A stretch of 64,000 nucleotides of DNA, taken from Sedimentitalea xiamensis (GTDB lineage Bacteria; Pseudomonadota; Alphaproteobacteria; Rhodobacterales; Rhodobacteraceae). The number at the start of each line of letters is the position of its first letter. The first letter of the stretch is position 1. A program made the translations under genes and the position numbers. The notes below the pieces were generated by a model. That model was not told the DNA's origin. It made no database searches and saw nothing but the letters and a program-made list of their open reading frames with translations. Positions 1 to 8,391 of the stretch are shown in pieces. The DNA lies in the NCBI RefSeq assembly GCF_030164465.1, contig NZ_JASNJE010000019.1, positions 1-64,000 on the forward strand, read 5' to 3'.

Positions 1-60
1 CCAACATCCCCAAATTGCTCCCTCAATCCTTTGAGGAAGCTTCTGAAACGAAATATCAGG

Positions 61-117
61 GGGGTCACTTTTGGACGCCGATTACCCCAATACAGGGGTC
101 AAATTTGCATGCCGGTT
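61..117. repeat. Pair of related 23-bp repeats, probable end of an IS21-like insertion sequence
   Basis: Two copies of a 23-bp motif starting GGGGTCA and ending GCCG(A/G)TT lie at 61-83 and 95-117. They match at 18 of 23 positions and repeat with a 34-bp period. Multiple short repeats of this kind at an end are typical of IS21-family elements, and the motif resembles ends I associate with that family; this is recollection, not a search. The transposase genes would lie off the left edge. The repeats sit just beyond the abnormal end of the neighbouring integrase gene. Confidence 0.4.
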
Positions 118-160
118 CACAGAATAGCGTTTCCGCTTCGTCATCTGGGGTATTCCTTCG

Positions 161-1066
161 TCAGTCGCTAAAGCTTAGCAACTGGTCCGAAATCTCGCGA
201 CCACCTCTGCTGTTGATCGTCTTGGCCGCGATCTTCTTGTGACCGGGTTCCTTGATGACCTGCATCAACGGCATGGCTTTCAACTTGGGCTTGGTGTTCC
301 GGCTGGACGGTAGCGCCTGCAAGACCTTCTTGACCTCGCTTGCATCCTGCTTGGTGATCGTGGCAAGCAAACGATCAGGGCCGAAGTACTCGACAAGGAT
401 GTTCAGGTAAGCCCGGTTCTGGCCGGTCGTCTTGTCGGCCCATTGGCGGGAATGCTCTGCAATGAAATCATCCACCGCCAAGCCCAAGGGCGATGAGGCG
501 GGCGGAGGAGCGGCAGGAGCTATGGCTGGGGCATCGTCATAGGAATAATGCTCAAGGCGCTCAGCGGCTTCCAGTACGCGCCTGAGCATGTCCCGGCGTC
601 CCTTGCGCCATTCCCGCCGCAGAGACGGCAGGTTTTCGTCCCATTGCAAGCCGCTAAGACCTGACGCCTCGCAAAAGGTTTCGCTGTTGAGATAAGCGTC
701 TGCGAGTAGGTCTTCGCCTTCAATCGCGTTCTCGTGCACGGCCAACTCTTGCTGCATTGCGCCAATCGACTGTTCGGGGAAGCCCTTATCATTCATGTGC
801 TCAACATACGTATCGAGTTGCGACCGAAAGTATCGCTGTACAAGTGTACGTATCTCGTCCTGCCTTAGTCGCATCAACGCTCTGTTATCCCGCAGCAATC
901 TACCACAAGATGCAAGATAACGGGCCAAATCACCAGCCCGATCCGGGCAACGTGTGCGCAAAGAGATGCGAACAGTGGTCCGCTTTCCCTCTATGTACGG
1001 AGGGATAGGCCACCGGAAGTAGTAAATCCCGTGTCTTGAGGGGCTTAGATAGGATGACAGCATCAT
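161..1066 (-). pseudogene. Truncated tyrosine site-specific integrase (N-terminal and core-binding part only)
   Basis: About 301 residues remain. The N-terminus (LSSYLSPSRHGIYYFRWPIP) resembles the DUF6538 domain found at the start of many proteobacterial tyrosine integrases. The later part, around SPLGLAVDDFIAEHSRQWADKT, looks like the SAM-like core-binding domain. The reading frame stops soon after the AAKTIN motif that normally precedes the catalytic domain, so the Arg-His-Arg-Tyr catalytic part is absent. The last ~15 residues look unrelated to the family, as expected if an insertion or deletion joined foreign DNA there. It lies immediately downstream of tRNA-Cys on the same strand, the usual place for the integrase of a tRNA-targeted island. 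I chose the ATG at 1066; 1063 is equally possible. Confidence 0.7.
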
Positions 1067-1133
1067 AGGGCGTGTGTCCCACTTTGTGTCACACCCGACT
1101 GCTAAGCCGCTAACCCTATGATTTAGAAGTGAA

Positions 1134-1207
1134 TGGAGGCGAGTACCGGAATCGAACCGGTGTACACGGATTTGCAATCCGCTGCGTCACCACTCCGCCA
1201 ACTCGCC
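1134..1207 (-). tRNA. tRNA-Cys (anticodon GCA)
   Basis: Read on the minus strand, the acceptor arm GGCGAGT (1207-1201) pairs with ACTCGCC (1144-1138), followed by discriminator T and an encoded CCA (1136-1134). The anticodon stem CGGAT/ATCCG encloses the loop TTGCAAA, giving GCA. The T arm carries GGTTCGATTCC. The total is 74 nt. An integrase remnant follows directly downstream, so this tRNA probably served as an island attachment site. Confidence 0.96.
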
Positions 1208-1509
1208 AGACTCGTGGTCTGGGGTCGATGTAATCAACTGTTTTCGGATTGTCCATCCACAGAGTGCCTTTTGCCGTGCCCGGCTTTCAGAAAGACCGGC
1301 TTTGGCGTTCGGCGGCTTGCGATGGCTGTTTCGCTTGGAAAGCCGATGCGGCCCGGCGGCATCCGGCATGTCGGCGCTGGACATTTCCGGTTTCCCTCCT
1401 GGGTGGGTATCAATGACCTCACTGTCGGTGATTTCGCGTTGCGCCCTGTTGCCCGCGCCGATGCGATGTGTCAGAACCAATACAATCGACTGAACAGAAG
1501 AGTTTAGCA
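1208..1509. other. Intergenic stretch without a convincing gene
   Basis: About 300 bp between tRNA-Cys and the isoaspartate methyltransferase gene. The open frames here run into the tRNA or into the methyltransferase and resemble no family I know. It should hold the promoter of the following gene. I see no clear terminator or RNA gene. Confidence 0.4.
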
Positions 1510-2163
1510 ATGACAGACTTTGCCGCCCGCAGACGACTGATGGTCGATACGCAGATCCGTCCGTCGGACGTGACCAAATACCCGATCATCGACGCCCTGC
1601 TGTCCGTGGAACGCGAGAAATTCCTGCCCGAGAGCCTGGGCGAAGCGGCCTATGCCGGCGAGAACCTCGATCTGGGAAACGGGCGCGTGGTGCTTGAGCC
1701 GCGGACGCTTGCGAAGATGCTGGATGCGCTGGATATCGAGGGCGACGAGCTGGTCATGGACCTGGGATCGGCCTTTGGCTACTCCGCCGCGGTGGCGGCC
1801 CGTATGGCGCAGGCGGTGGTGGCCGTCGAGGAAGACGCCGCCCTGGCGGACGAGGCGCAGGCGATCCTGTCATCGGCCGGAGCCGACAATGTCATCGTGC
1901 ATGCCGGTCCCCTGGCCGAGGGCGCGGCGGAGCATGGACCCTATGACGTGATCCTTCTGCAAGGGGCGGCGGAAACGCTCCCGGAAGCGATCGAGGCCCA
2001 GCTCAAGGATGGCGGGCGCATCGCCTGCCTGTTCATGGAGGGTGCCCTGGGCGTGGTGCGTATCGGATACAAGTCCGCAGGACGTATTTCGTGGCGGTTC
2101 GACTTCAACGCCTCCGCACCCGTCTTGCCGGGTTTCGAGAAGGAAAAGGCATTCGCTCTTTAG
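1510..2163 (+). CDS. pcm: Protein-L-isoaspartate O-methyltransferase family protein
   Basis: A 217-residue SAM-dependent methyltransferase related to protein-L-isoaspartate methyltransferases, which repair isomerised aspartyl residues in aged proteins using SAM. Visible features are an N-terminus MTDFAARRRLMVD followed by TQIRPSDVT, a post-motif ENLDLGNGRVVLEPRTLAKML, and SAM motif I at VMDLGSAFGYSAA (about residues 82-94). It lacks the extended C-terminal part of enterobacterial Pcm, as is usual for the alphaproteobacterial form. The ATG at 1510 is preferred over an upstream in-frame start because AGAAGAG precedes it and the protein then begins at the conserved MTDF. It sits 69 bp upstream of tolC, a pairing common in Rhodobacterales. 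Substrate specificity is inferred from family only. Confidence 0.85.
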   Translation: MTDFAARRRLMVDTQIRPSDVTKYPIIDALLSVEREKFLPESLGEAAYAGENLDLGNGRVVLEPRTLAKMLDALDIEGDELVMDLGSAFGYSAAVAARMAQAVVAVEEDAALADEAQAILSSAGADNVIVHAGPLAEGAAEHGPYDVILLQGAAETLPEAIEAQLKDGGRIACLFMEGALGVVRIGYKSAGRISWRFDFNASAPVLPGFEKEKAFAL

Positions 2164-2232
2164 GCAGGGGCGCAGAAAATTGGTCGACCGCCGTGACTTC
2201 GGAATCGTCACAGCTTTGAGCAGGAGGCTGAA

Positions 2233-3651
2233 ATGAGCAGGAAATGGACGGCAGGATGGATCAGGACCGGGGCGTTTTCGGCGGTTCTGGCGCTTGCAAC
2301 CGTCGGTGCCGGAGCGACGAGGGCCGAGAATCTCGCCGATGCGCTGATCGGGGCCTATAACACCAGCGGGTTGTTGGAACAGAACCGGGCCGTGCTCCGG
2401 GCCGCGGATGAAGACGTGGCCCAGGCCATTTCCACATTGCGGCCGGTGCTGGATTTCGTCGCGCGGGCCAGGACCACGAACCAGCGTCTGAATCCCGGTG
2501 GGATCCTGAGCGAACTGGCCAGCAACCGCATCACGGCCGGCCTTGAGCTGACCTGGCTGCTGTTTGACGGCGGTGCCCGCGAGCTGGGGCTGACAGCCGC
2601 GAAAGAGATCGTTCTGGCGACGCGCCAGACCCTCCTGTCCTTCGAGCAGCGGGTCTTGCAGCGCGCCGTGGCGGCCTATATGAACGTCATCCTGCAGACG
2701 GAAAACGTGTCCCTGCGTGAAAACAACGTGCGGGTGCTGGGCGAGGAATTGCGGGCGGCGCAGGACCGGTTCGAGGTCGGCGAAGTGACGCGCACCGACG
2801 TGGCGCTGGCGGAATCCCGGCTTGCCGCCGCACGCAGCAACCTGGCCGCGGCGCGCGGGCTTCTGGTCAATGCGCAGGCGGAATATACCAATGCCGTGGG
2901 GCGCAGACCCGGAACACTGGTGACGCCGACAAATCTTCCGAGGAAACCGGCGTCGATCGAGGCGGCCCAGGCCGTCGCGGTGCGAACCCATCCGGATATC
3001 CTCGCGGCTCAGCGACAGGTCGCGGCATTGGAATTGCGGATTCTCCAAGCCGAGAGAGGGCTTGGGCCAAGCGTGGCCGGCAGTGTCGCGGTCGGGCTGA
3101 TCGATAGCTGGGACAGTGACAATGATGGCTTCGATTCCTCCGTTTCCCTGGACCTGAGGCAGCCGATCTATCGCGGCGGCGCGTTGCAATCCAATGTCCG
3201 CAGCGCGATGGCCAACCGGGACGCCGCGCGCGGAAATCTTCTGAATGTGCAGCGAGATACGGTTCAGGGGGTGAATGACGCCTACGTACGTCTGGAGGTG
3301 GCCAGGGCCAGCCTCGTGGCGACCGCCGAACGTGTCCGGGCGGCGCAGGTTGCGTTTGACGGCATCCGCGAAGAGGCGACTTTGGGCGCGCGCACCACGC
3401 TGGACGTTCTGGCCGCCGAGCAGGAATTGCTGGATGCGCTGACCTCGCAGATCTCAGCCCGCGCCGAAGAAGTCATCGCCTCTTACCAGCTGCTTGCGAC
3501 GCAGGGCCTGTTGACGGCGGAACGTCTTGGGCTTGCGGTCCAGATCTATGACCCGACGATCTATTACAACCTCGCCAAGGATGCGCCGGCCAGGGTATCG
3601 AGGCAATCCAGGGACCTGGATCGCGTATTGGAAGCGCTTGGGAAAAAGTGA
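2233..3651 (+). CDS. tolC: TolC-family outer membrane channel protein
   Basis: 472 residues with an N-terminal signal peptide (hydrophobic stretch around residues 10-28, cleavage near GATRAEN). Two repeated halves have the long-helix, short-strand pattern of outer membrane factors. Typical phrases are AVAAYMNVILQTENVSLRENN and, in the second half, DAYVRLEVARASLVA followed by TTLDVLAAEQELLDA. It would form the trimeric outer membrane exit duct for type I secretion or RND efflux. AGGAGG precedes the ATG by six bases. It stands alone without membrane-fusion or inner-membrane partners, so it probably serves several exporters. Confidence 0.93.
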   Translation: MSRKWTAGWIRTGAFSAVLALATVGAGATRAENLADALIGAYNTSGLLEQNRAVLRAADEDVAQAISTLRPVLDFVARARTTNQRLNPGGILSELASNRITAGLELTWLLFDGGARELGLTAAKEIVLATRQTLLSFEQRVLQRAVAAYMNVILQTENVSLRENNVRVLGEELRAAQDRFEVGEVTRTDVALAESRLAAARSNLAAARGLLVNAQAEYTNAVGRRPGTLVTPTNLPRKPASIEAAQAVAVRTHPDILAAQRQVAALELRILQAERGLGPSVAGSVAVGLIDSWDSDNDGFDSSVSLDLRQPIYRGGALQSNVRSAMANRDAARGNLLNVQRDTVQGVNDAYVRLEVARASLVATAERVRAAQVAFDGIREEATLGARTTLDVLAAEQELLDALTSQISARAEEVIASYQLLATQGLLTAERLGLAVQIYDPTIYYNLAKDAPARVSRQSRDLDRVLEALGKK

Positions 3652-3725
3652 CAATTTTTCCTGTCGGTTGTGAGGCACTCTGACAGACGCTAGGCTCGGA
3701 TGCGAGTTGCGAGTGGTTCTTGTCG

Positions 3726-4607
3726 ATGTCCGATCCCGTTTCAAAGGCCGATATCGAGGATGTCCTGTCTTCGATACGGCGGCTGGTTTCCCATCAGAAC
3801 CGGCCTCAAGAGGCCAAGCCCAGCTTGGTTCCCTCCGATCCGAAGGCGCCATTGATCCTGACATCGGCCCATCGGGTGTGCTTGGCCGATACGGCGCCGG
3901 ACAAGGTGAAGGATGCGGGAGGGACGCCGCAGTCCGATTATCCGACGCATGCGGCCAGAGTCACCGCGGATGACCAGATCGGCGTATCTGCCGCAGGCAG
4001 CGGCGCGGACCGCCAGGGGCATCCGGCGTCCCGTCCTGCCGATGGTGAATTTCCCATGAAGGCAAAGACGTCCTTGCCGATGCCGGATGCGGTGCGGTCA
4101 ACACCGGAGGACGGTCAGGGCATGGATCGGGCAAGATCCCGCGAAGAAACCCCAGCAGACGATGGTTGCGGACCGGTCCCGGCTGGTTTTGCACCGGCCC
4201 CGCCGCGAACGCCTGTCAGTGGCATGGGATGTGCGCCCACCGACCTGCGCGCCGGCGCGGATGCACCGGAAATCCACGGCGCCGACAAGACCTCGCCTGA
4301 CCGCGCGCAGGCGGATTCCGGCAATGCCGTTTCAAATGACGGCATCGGCGAAACGACCGCCTGGCCTGGGCCCGAACACGGGCCGGCCGGGTCCCCGGAG
4401 GCTGGGAGGGACGGAACGTCGCGACCGCCGGATTTCCATTTCGCCGGGAACCTGCCGGAGCCCGACCGCCTCAGGGAACTCGTCGCTGAAATCGTCCGAG
4501 AGGAACTGACAGGTGTTCTGGGCGACCGGATCAAGCAAAATATGAGAAAGCTGGTACGGCGCGAAATCCACAGGGTCTTGACGATACAGGATCTCGATCC
4601 GGCCTAG
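3726..4607 (+). CDS. PopZ-like (DUF2497) polar organising protein candidate
   Basis: 293 residues. The first ~20 (MSDPVSKADIEDVLSSIRRL) and the last ~45 (LRELVAEIVREEL... to RREIHRVL) match the layout of PopZ/DUF2497 proteins: a short N-terminal helix with SIRR and a C-terminal oligomerisation helix set, separated by a long low-complexity linker. The middle ~200 residues are rich in Pro, Ala, Gly and Asp and look disordered. PopZ makes a pole-localised matrix that anchors the chromosome in Caulobacter; whether this protein does the same is inference. It starts 74 bp after tolC, on the same strand. I use the ATG at 3726; a TTG two codons upstream is also open. Confidence 0.65.
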   Translation: MSDPVSKADIEDVLSSIRRLVSHQNRPQEAKPSLVPSDPKAPLILTSAHRVCLADTAPDKVKDAGGTPQSDYPTHAARVTADDQIGVSAAGSGADRQGHPASRPADGEFPMKAKTSLPMPDAVRSTPEDGQGMDRARSREETPADDGCGPVPAGFAPAPPRTPVSGMGCAPTDLRAGADAPEIHGADKTSPDRAQADSGNAVSNDGIGETTAWPGPEHGPAGSPEAGRDGTSRPPDFHFAGNLPEPDRLRELVAEIVREELTGVLGDRIKQNMRKLVRREIHRVLTIQDLDPA

Positions 4608-4763
4608 CCCTCTTGCGCCGTGCAATGGGGCTTGCAGTATCGCGGCAGCAGACGTGCAGACCCGGGACAGGGCTGGCACGGACGCGCATCCACGGCCGGA
4701 AGGCCCAAAAAGAAATCGCGCAGCCGGGGACCGGACTGCGCGGTTTCCTTGATCCTGGCTGAT

Positions 4764-5084
4764 TCAGGCCGCTTCGGCCTGTTGCGCGGCGTTGCGCCGT
4801 TCGCTTTCTTCGCGGGACAGGGCGACGGATGTGCGCACACCACGTCCGACGAAATCCATCAAACCCGTCACGACCCGTTCATTGGGGTCGATACCGGCGC
4901 AGGACAGCACCTCGCGCCCGTCGCGCGACCTTGCCCATCGGGCGATCTGTTCCGGGCCGTTGCCGTATTTCTTGTCATCGGCGATGGCGTCGTCCAATGC
5001 AGCCAATACGACGGCCGCAAAAAGTTTACGTGCACGATTGCCTTGTTCATTGTTAAAGGCTGTGCCGTCAACGAAATCTCTCAT
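4764..5084 (-). CDS. Small conserved protein, DUF6280-like, function unknown
   Basis: 106 residues, soluble, no signal peptide. The sequence (NNEQGNRARKLFAAVVLAALDDAIADDKKYGN, then WARSRDGREVLSCAGIDP) is familiar to me as a strongly conserved small family of Rhodobacterales, probably DUF6280, but I cannot verify the accession. It has charged N- and C-terminal helices and a single Cys in LSCAGID. It is transcribed away from efp, with about 217 bp between the two starts. No function is proposed. Confidence 0.7.
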   Translation of the reverse strand: MRDFVDGTAFNNEQGNRARKLFAAVVLAALDDAIADDKKYGNGPEQIARWARSRDGREVLSCAGIDPNERVVTGLMDFVGRGVRTSVALSREESERRNAAQQAEAA

Positions 5085-5301
5085 CTCGTCTTCCTTGTTA
5101 TTCTTGCTCTTGCGTTTTCGGCGTGGCGTTCCTTATGACTGATCGCGAACGATTCGGGTACCCCGAAACTGCATATCACCCTTGCGTAATTTGCATGGCT
5201 TTCTGCGCGTGCAGCACGAGATATCGTTGTCTTGCCAGCCCCTGACTCGCCATATATAGGTGCCGCAGTTTCTGTATCAAGCATGCGCGAAGGTCACATC
5301 C

Positions 5302-5865
5302 ATGCCCAAGATCAACGGCAATGAAATCCGCCCCGGCAATGTACTGGAGCATAACGGCAGCCTGTGGGCCGCAGTGAAGGTCGATCATGTCAAACCGGGC
5401 AAGGGCGGGGCTTTCGCCCAGGTGGAACTGCGCAACCTGCGCAACGGAAGCAAGCTCAATGAACGCTTTCGCAGCGCGGACAAGGTCGAGAAAGTGCGCC
5501 TGGAACAGAAGGACCAGCAGTTTCTCTACGAGAACGACGGCATGCTGGTCTTCATGGATGCGGAAACCTACGAACAGGTTGAACTCCCGGCAGAAATTCT
5601 GGGCGACAGGCGTCCGTTCCTTCAGGACGGCATGACGGTCGTGGTCGAGTTCCACGAGTCCGAGGCGCTCAGCGCGTCGCTGCCGCAAAAGGTGACGTGC
5701 AAGATCGTCGAAACCGAACCGGTGGTCAAAGGTCAGACGGCGGCCAATTCGTTCAAGCCGGCGATCCTGGACAACGGCATCAAGGTCATGGTTCCGCCCT
5801 TTGTCGGGCAGGATGAAATGATCATCGTGAACACCGAAACCATGGAATATTCCGAACGCGCCTGA
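5302..5865 (+). CDS. efp: Elongation factor P
   Basis: 187 residues, the standard EF-P length. It binds between the P and E sites and rescues ribosomes stalled at polyproline. The N-terminal KOW-like domain carries KPGKGGAF with lysine at position 34, the residue that is beta-lysylated by EpmA/EpmB in enterobacteria. Two OB-fold domains follow, ending in the conserved [14 protein letters not shown]. The start at 5302 gives [13 protein letters not shown], the family N-terminus; the longer open frame upstream is not expected to be translated. Whether Lys34 is modified cannot be told from this window. Confidence 0.97.
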   Translation: MPKINGNEIRPGNVLEHNGSLWAAVKVDHVKPGKGGAFAQVELRNLRNGSKLNERFRSADKVEKVRLEQKDQQFLYENDGMLVFMDAETYEQVELPAEILGDRRPFLQDGMTVVVEFHESEALSASLPQKVTCKIVETEPVVKGQTAANSFKPAILDNGIKVMVPPFVGQDEMIIVNTETMEYSERA

Positions 5866-5882
5866 GGCCGGCGGGGATTGGA

Positions 5883-6824
5883 TCAGACCGCCATTTTGCT
5901 TGGGCGTCGAGGCGCGATCTCGACAAGTTCCCGCACCAGATCGAACTTGACGCGGGCGGCGCTGACCTGCCGGTAGAATGCGATCAGGAACGATGTGGGG
6001 GATTGCAGGCGGGCAAGCCCCATCGTAGCGGCGACAACCGTGCCCACATCGGTGCGCCCCTGCAAGACCAGCCAGCCCCCAAAGGCCAGCACCCCGACGG
6101 TGGCTGCGGCATTGAGCGAGCTGAGAACGAATTTCGTCGACAGTTTCCAGATGAACATCTGCCGGCGGGTTTCAAAGATCGCGTCGAACTCCTCTTCGAT
6201 GGTGATATCCGGAGCGGAGTCGTGTTGCCTGACGAGCTGGTTCGTCGCGCCCCGCAGGATCCGTACCCGTCGCGCGACCAGCTCGTTCACCTTCCGTTGC
6301 GTGATCAGCACGATGATGACCTGTGGCGTGATCATCGCCAGCGCGATGACGCCCAGACCGGGTTGCGAGGTCGCGATAAAGCCGACCACCGCGATCAAGG
6401 TGCCAATCTGCACCACCGGATTGGAAACGGCGCCGCCAGCGAATTTACCCAGTTCTTCGGCCTCGGCGGAAATCGTGGTGGCCAGCGTACCCTGCGGGAT
6501 CTGCTTGCCGTCGCTGCGGACACTGGCATCGGAGTTCTCATAGAGGTGCTTGCGCAACCGCCGCGTGATGTCCTCACCCAGTGTGCCCGACCGATAGGAG
6601 ACCAGCCATTTCAGAAACAGGCTGAGCAGGACGATTCCCATCATCTCGGCACACATCAGAAATAGGGCCGACGCTCCGATCTCGGCTTCGCTCAGCGCGT
6701 TAATGATGTCTTTCTGATAGCTCAGCGGCACCGCAGACAGGCCGGCAACCGCGAGCGACAGAAGGATAAGGATCAGCTGGCGCCGACCGCTGGAGCGCCA
6801 GATGGCCAAGTAGAGTTCGATCAC
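5883..6824 (-). CDS. ABC-exporter-type membrane protein without an ATPase domain
   Basis: 313 residues with the six-helix layout of the ABC transporter type-1 membrane domain: hydrophobic segments near residues 15-38, 55-78, 130-150, 155-178, 235-258 and 270-290. Intracellular-loop features such as EDITRRLRKHLYENS and ATTISAEAEELGKFAGGAVSNP resemble half-transporters. The chain ends right after the last membrane helix (RELVEIAPRRPSKMAV). There is no Walker A, LSGGQ or Walker B motif, and no ATPase gene adjoins on this strand. Either it pairs with an ATPase encoded elsewhere or it is a remnant. It is convergent with efp (17 bp apart). Confidence 0.7.
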   Translation of the reverse strand: MIELYLAIWRSSGRRQLILILLSLAVAGLSAVPLSYQKDIINALSEAEIGASALFLMCAEMMGIVLLSLFLKWLVSYRSGTLGEDITRRLRKHLYENSDASVRSDGKQIPQGTLATTISAEAEELGKFAGGAVSNPVVQIGTLIAVVGFIATSQPGLGVIALAMITPQVIIVLITQRKVNELVARRVRILRGATNQLVRQHDSAPDITIEEEFDAIFETRRQMFIWKLSTKFVLSSLNAAATVGVLAFGGWLVLQGRTDVGTVVAATMGLARLQSPTSFLIAFYRQVSAARVKFDLVRELVEIAPRRPSKMAV

Positions 6825-6901
6825 GCCGCACGGTTCCTATGAAGATGGGGTCGAGCGGCAACCTTACCGAGGCGGCCGCCAAACTCAATCGGTGATGCGT
6901 A

Positions 6902-7636
6902 TCATTCCGCCAGAACCGTCGCAGTTCCGGCGGTCATGTCATCGCTGATCCGGTCAAATCTAAGATGGGCGAGGGCCTGATCGCCGGAGCGCGTGAACAG
7001 CGTCCCGACAGGCTTTCCATCGGCGGTGATCGGGGCGCCCGCAGGTGCCGCCCCGTCGATCCGGACCCGGCGCAGCCCCTTGCGCAGCTCGGTCTTGTGG
7101 CGCATGCGCGCGGTGACTTCCTGCCCGACATAGCAACCCTTGCGGAAATCGACCCCGTTCAACCTGTCAAAACCCATTTCGAGAATGAACGAGTCCGGCG
7201 TCAGTTCGATGCCGGTTTCGGGGATGCAATGCGCGACGCGGATGGCGTCCCAGTCGGTGCCGTCGTCGCTGGCCGGATTGGCCGAATAGGCGCGCCATCC
7301 CATGTCGGGATGGCGGGGGTCCGCATCGGCATTTTCCGGCGCTGTGCCGGTGCCGCGCTGAAGGTTCAGGCCGGAATCCGCTATCGTCACATCGGCCCGC
7401 AACTTGTAGAGCGACAGCCGGCGGACCAGGTCGTCGGCCAGCGCTTCGGCCACGTCCAGCAGGATCGCCTCGCCATCGCGTTTCAACATGAAGTCGGCGA
7501 TATACTTGCCTTGCGGGGTCAGAAGCGCGGCATAGACCAGCCCGTCCGTCAGGCGCGCGATGTCATTCGTGACCAGTCCCTGCAGGAAACTGTCGGCATC
7601 TCGACCGGACAGTCGAAGAATGCGGCGCTGCGTCAT
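6902..7636 (-). CDS. ygfZ: YgfZ/GcvT-type folate-binding protein
   Basis: 244 residues. The signature KGCYVGQE (around residue 170), which contains the conserved Cys of YgfZ/IBA57 proteins, is present within VDFRKGCYVGQEVTARM. The N-terminal half has the tetrahydrofolate-binding GcvT-like fold (FLQGLVTNDI, LTPQGKYIADFML). In Escherichia coli and mitochondria these proteins help assemble or repair certain Fe-S enzymes. The start at 7636 gives MTQRRILRLSGRDA; the longer upstream open frame overlaps the divergent glycosyltransferase gene. Confidence 0.88.
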   Translation of the reverse strand: MTQRRILRLSGRDADSFLQGLVTNDIARLTDGLVYAALLTPQGKYIADFMLKRDGEAILLDVAEALADDLVRRLSLYKLRADVTIADSGLNLQRGTGTAPENADADPRHPDMGWRAYSANPASDDGTDWDAIRVAHCIPETGIELTPDSFILEMGFDRLNGVDFRKGCYVGQEVTARMRHKTELRKGLRRVRIDGAAPAGAPITADGKPVGTLFTRSGDQALAHLRFDRISDDMTAGTATVLAE

Positions 7637-7704
7637 TGGTGAACTCCCGGTTTTCATTGCCTTGTCATATAGGTAAGCGTGTCCGAAAGAACAGGGGAAC
7701 ACCA

Positions 7705-8388
7705 GTGCCTGCCGAACTCTCCGTCGTGGTTCCGACACTGAACGCCGAAGACGGCCTCCCGGACTGCCTGTCGGCGCTGATCGAGGGGCTGACGGCAGGG
7801 CTGATCCGGGAACTGATCGTCACCGATGGCGGCAGCAGCGATCATACGCTGCGCATCGCCGAAGCGGCCGGCGCCGAAATCGTGACCGGCGCTGCGTCGC
7901 GCGGCGGGCAGTTGCGGCGCGCTGTTGCATGTGCGCGCGGCGCATGGATACTCGTCCTGCACGCCGATACCGAGCTTGAACCCGGCTGGGCGCGGGCGGT
8001 GAAGGACCATCTGGAGACGGGGCAGGGGCAGAGCGCCTGTTTCCGGCTCGCGTTCCGCGAACGGGGCTTCTGGCCGGGTTGGGTGGCTGGCTGGGCGAAC
8101 TTCCGCTCCTCGCTGGTGTCCTTGCCCTATGGGGATCAGGGCCTTCTGATGACCCGCAGCGCCTATGAGCGCGCCGGTGGTTATCCGGATCAGCCCCTGA
8201 TGGAAGATGTGGCGCTGGTGCGGGCCTTGCCCCGACCGCTCCTGATCCTGCCGGTGCGGGCGTTCACGAGCGCCCGGCGGTATCGACAGGCCGGATGGCT
8301 GCGCCGCGGCGCGCGCAATCTCTGGACCCTCACGCGTTATCTCTGCGGGGCGGATCCCGTGGCGCTGGCAAGGGACTACCGCCGCTGA
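7705..8388 (+). CDS. Family 2 glycosyltransferase (TIGR04283-like)
   Basis: 227 residues. Opens with the GT-A fold signature LSVVVPTLNAEDGLPDCL and has the nucleotide-binding acidic motif VLHADTELEPGW. FRSSLVSLPYGDQGLLM and PLMEDVALVRAL match the small GT2 subfamily annotated TIGR04283 (often linked to arsenosugar biosynthesis). No arsenic genes are visible here, so the sugar and acceptor are unknown. The GTG at 7705 is chosen because AGGGGAA lies at 7693-7699 and the conserved strand begins right after it. It starts 68 bp from the divergent ygfZ-like gene. Confidence 0.78.
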   Translation: MPAELSVVVPTLNAEDGLPDCLSALIEGLTAGLIRELIVTDGGSSDHTLRIAEAAGAEIVTGAASRGGQLRRAVACARGAWILVLHADTELEPGWARAVKDHLETGQGQSACFRLAFRERGFWPGWVAGWANFRSSLVSLPYGDQGLLMTRSAYERAGGYPDQPLMEDVALVRALPRPLLILPVRAFTSARRYRQAGWLRRGARNLWTLTRYLCGADPVALARDYRR

Positions 8389-8391
8389 CGA

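Noticed and set aside
1133-1507. Open frames on both strands across tRNA-Cys and the following gap
   Set aside because: They read through the tRNA and have no family resemblance or clear ribosome sites.
1870-3189. Long minus-strand frame opposite pcm and tolC (439 codons)
   Set aside because: It mirrors two well-supported genes; composition is typical of antisense frames in GC-rich coding DNA.
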